DNA of 7,018 bases from Burkholderiaceae bacterium. Lineage in GTDB: Bacteria; Pseudomonadota; Gammaproteobacteria; Burkholderiales; Burkholderiaceae. Each line of letters opens with the position of its first letter. Within the stretch, counting starts at the first letter, position 1. Below are positions 6,094-7,018 of the stretch, one piece after another. The translations under genes and the position numbers were made by a program. Location of the stretch: assembly GCA_947371415.1 (NCBI GenBank), contig CANBPJ010000091.1:1-7018 (forward strand), given 5' to 3'. The notes below the pieces were generated by a model. The model ran no database searches. It was given only the letters and a program-made list of their open reading frames with translations, and was not told the DNA's origin.

Positions 6094-7018
6094 TGATGAA
6101 ATTGAAGTCTCTATTGCCTCTATTCATTGCGATCGCAGGTCTTTTTTGCCTGCCATTGTTTATTCACAACCCTTACTACATTCACTTGGTTGAAACGATT
6201 CTGATCTACACCATTTTGTTATACGGTTTAGATATTGTGGTGGGTTATGTTGGTCAAGTTTCCTTAGGGCATGCAGCCTTATTCGGAATTGGTTCATACA
6301 CCGCTGGTGTGTTGTTCTTCCACTTTGGTTTTCCAATCTGGGCAACCATTCCAGCATCCATTATCGTGACCGCGATTTTTGGCGGCATCTTAGCGCTCCC
6401 AGCGCTCAAGGTGATTGGTCCTTATTTGGCGATGGTGACCTTAGCATTTGGAACCATTACACAGATCTTGATTAATGAGATGACTTGGCTAACCGAAGGA
6501 CCTTTGGGTATCAAGATTCCTAAGCCAGAACTCATGGGCGTACCCATGACAAAGGCCGAGTACTTCTGGTTGGTCTCTGCCATTCTGATCATTGCTTTGA
6601 TTGTGGTGGATCGTTTTGTCAAATCACAAATGGGCCGTGCTTTTGAGGCATTGCGTGATAGCCCGATCGCTTGCGACTGTATGGGTGTATCCGTATATCG
6701 CTACAAGGTGATCGCATTTGTAATTAGTGCTGGTTTTGCTGGTTTGGCCGGTTGTTTATATGCCTACTCTGAGCAATACATCTCTCCAAACACCTATAAC
6801 AATGAGCTCGCTGTGCTCTTCTTGCTTGGCATCATCATGGGTGGGCGCAAGTCACGCCTAGGTGCGGTGATTGGCGCGGCAATTATTGTGTTGTTACCAA
6901 AATTACTAGATGACATCAATTTGTTCCGTATTGTTGCTTCTATCATTGCGATCGTTGTAACAGTAGGCGCTGTAATGGCCTTGTCGAAGAAAGTGACTAC
7001 TCCAAGACGTGTTGCCGT
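6093..7018 (+). CDS. livM: Branched-chain amino acid-type ABC importer permease LivM (3' end outside window)
   Basis: The frame opens at ATG 6093, which shares one base with the livH TAA. A second in-frame ATG follows at 6096, so the first residue is uncertain. It stays open for 308 codons to the window edge. The protein is a multi-pass inner-membrane permease of the LivM/BraE family. GYVGQVSLGHAALFGIG (51-67) is the hallmark sequence. GPYLAMVTLAFG (109-120) and the ATPase-contact loop from GRAFEALRDSPIA (181-193) to FAGLAG (215-220) are also typical. GGRKSRLGAVIG (250-261) stands where many relatives have GGxGTxxGPxxG. The last helix ends near residue 297 and is followed by basic KKVTTPRRVA. 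Many short LivM proteins stop about here, so the unseen part could be a short tail or, as in some betaproteobacteria, a fused LivG ATPase domain. Confidence 0.93.
   Translation, partial: MMKLKSLLPLFIAIAGLFCLPLFIHNPYYIHLVETILIYTILLYGLDIVVGYVGQVSLGHAALFGIGSYTAGVLFFHFGFPIWATIPASIIVTAIFGGILALPALKVIGPYLAMVTLAFGTITQILINEMTWLTEGPLGIKIPKPELMGVPMTKAEYFWLVSAILIIALIVVDRFVKSQMGRAFEALRDSPIACDCMGVSVYRYKVIAFVISAGFAGLAGCLYAYSEQYISPNTYNNELAVLFLLGIIMGGRKSRLGAVIGAAIIVLLPKLLDDINLFRIVASIIAIVVTVGAVMALSKKVTTPRRVA

Noticed and set aside
6128..6137. Perfect palindrome TGCGATCGCA, containing the GCGATCGC core known from cyanobacterial HIP1 repeats.
   Set aside because: I noticed only this one full copy, inside livM coding sequence; other GCGATCG-like strings are partial. 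It looks like chance.

Overview
The window looks like ordinary chromosome of a low-to-mid GC betaproteobacterium. The protein sequences and compact gene spacing suggest Polynucleobacter or a close Burkholderiaceae relative. That placement is a judgement from recognised protein families and base composition, not from a search. There are seven protein genes, two of them cut by the window edges. I see no RNA gene, CRISPR array, insertion sequence or prophage signal.

Left part (1-1062): the C-terminal part of a membrane acyltransferase reads rightward into the left edge and converges on darP (yjgA), which reads leftward. Their stop codons are separated by only 9 bases. A perfect 8-bp hairpin lies in the last codons of the acyltransferase gene.

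Middle part (1063-3732): a 113-base divergent spacer leads to a 544-residue FAD-dependent GMC oxidoreductase (choline/alcohol dehydrogenase type). An EamA-type drug/metabolite exporter follows, whose most likely GTG start overlaps the oxidoreductase stop by 8 bases. The two genes look translationally coupled, so an oxidation step and an efflux step are probably made together.

Right part (3733-7018): a branched-chain amino acid-type ABC importer of the HAAT/Liv class. Its order is periplasmic binding protein (livK-like), permease livH, permease livM, with livM running off the right edge. The livK-like gene has a good Shine-Dalgarno site, a signal peptide and a plausible sigma-70 promoter. A strong 12-bp hairpin sits between livK and livH, as expected where the binding protein is made in excess over the membrane subunits. 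livH and livM overlap by one base (TAATG). The ATPase genes (livG, livF) are not visible and presumably lie beyond the right edge.

I found no convincing new biological system. The points most worth checking are the stem-loop cluster between livK and livH, the coupled oxidoreductase-exporter pair, and whether livM continues into a fused ATPase domain.
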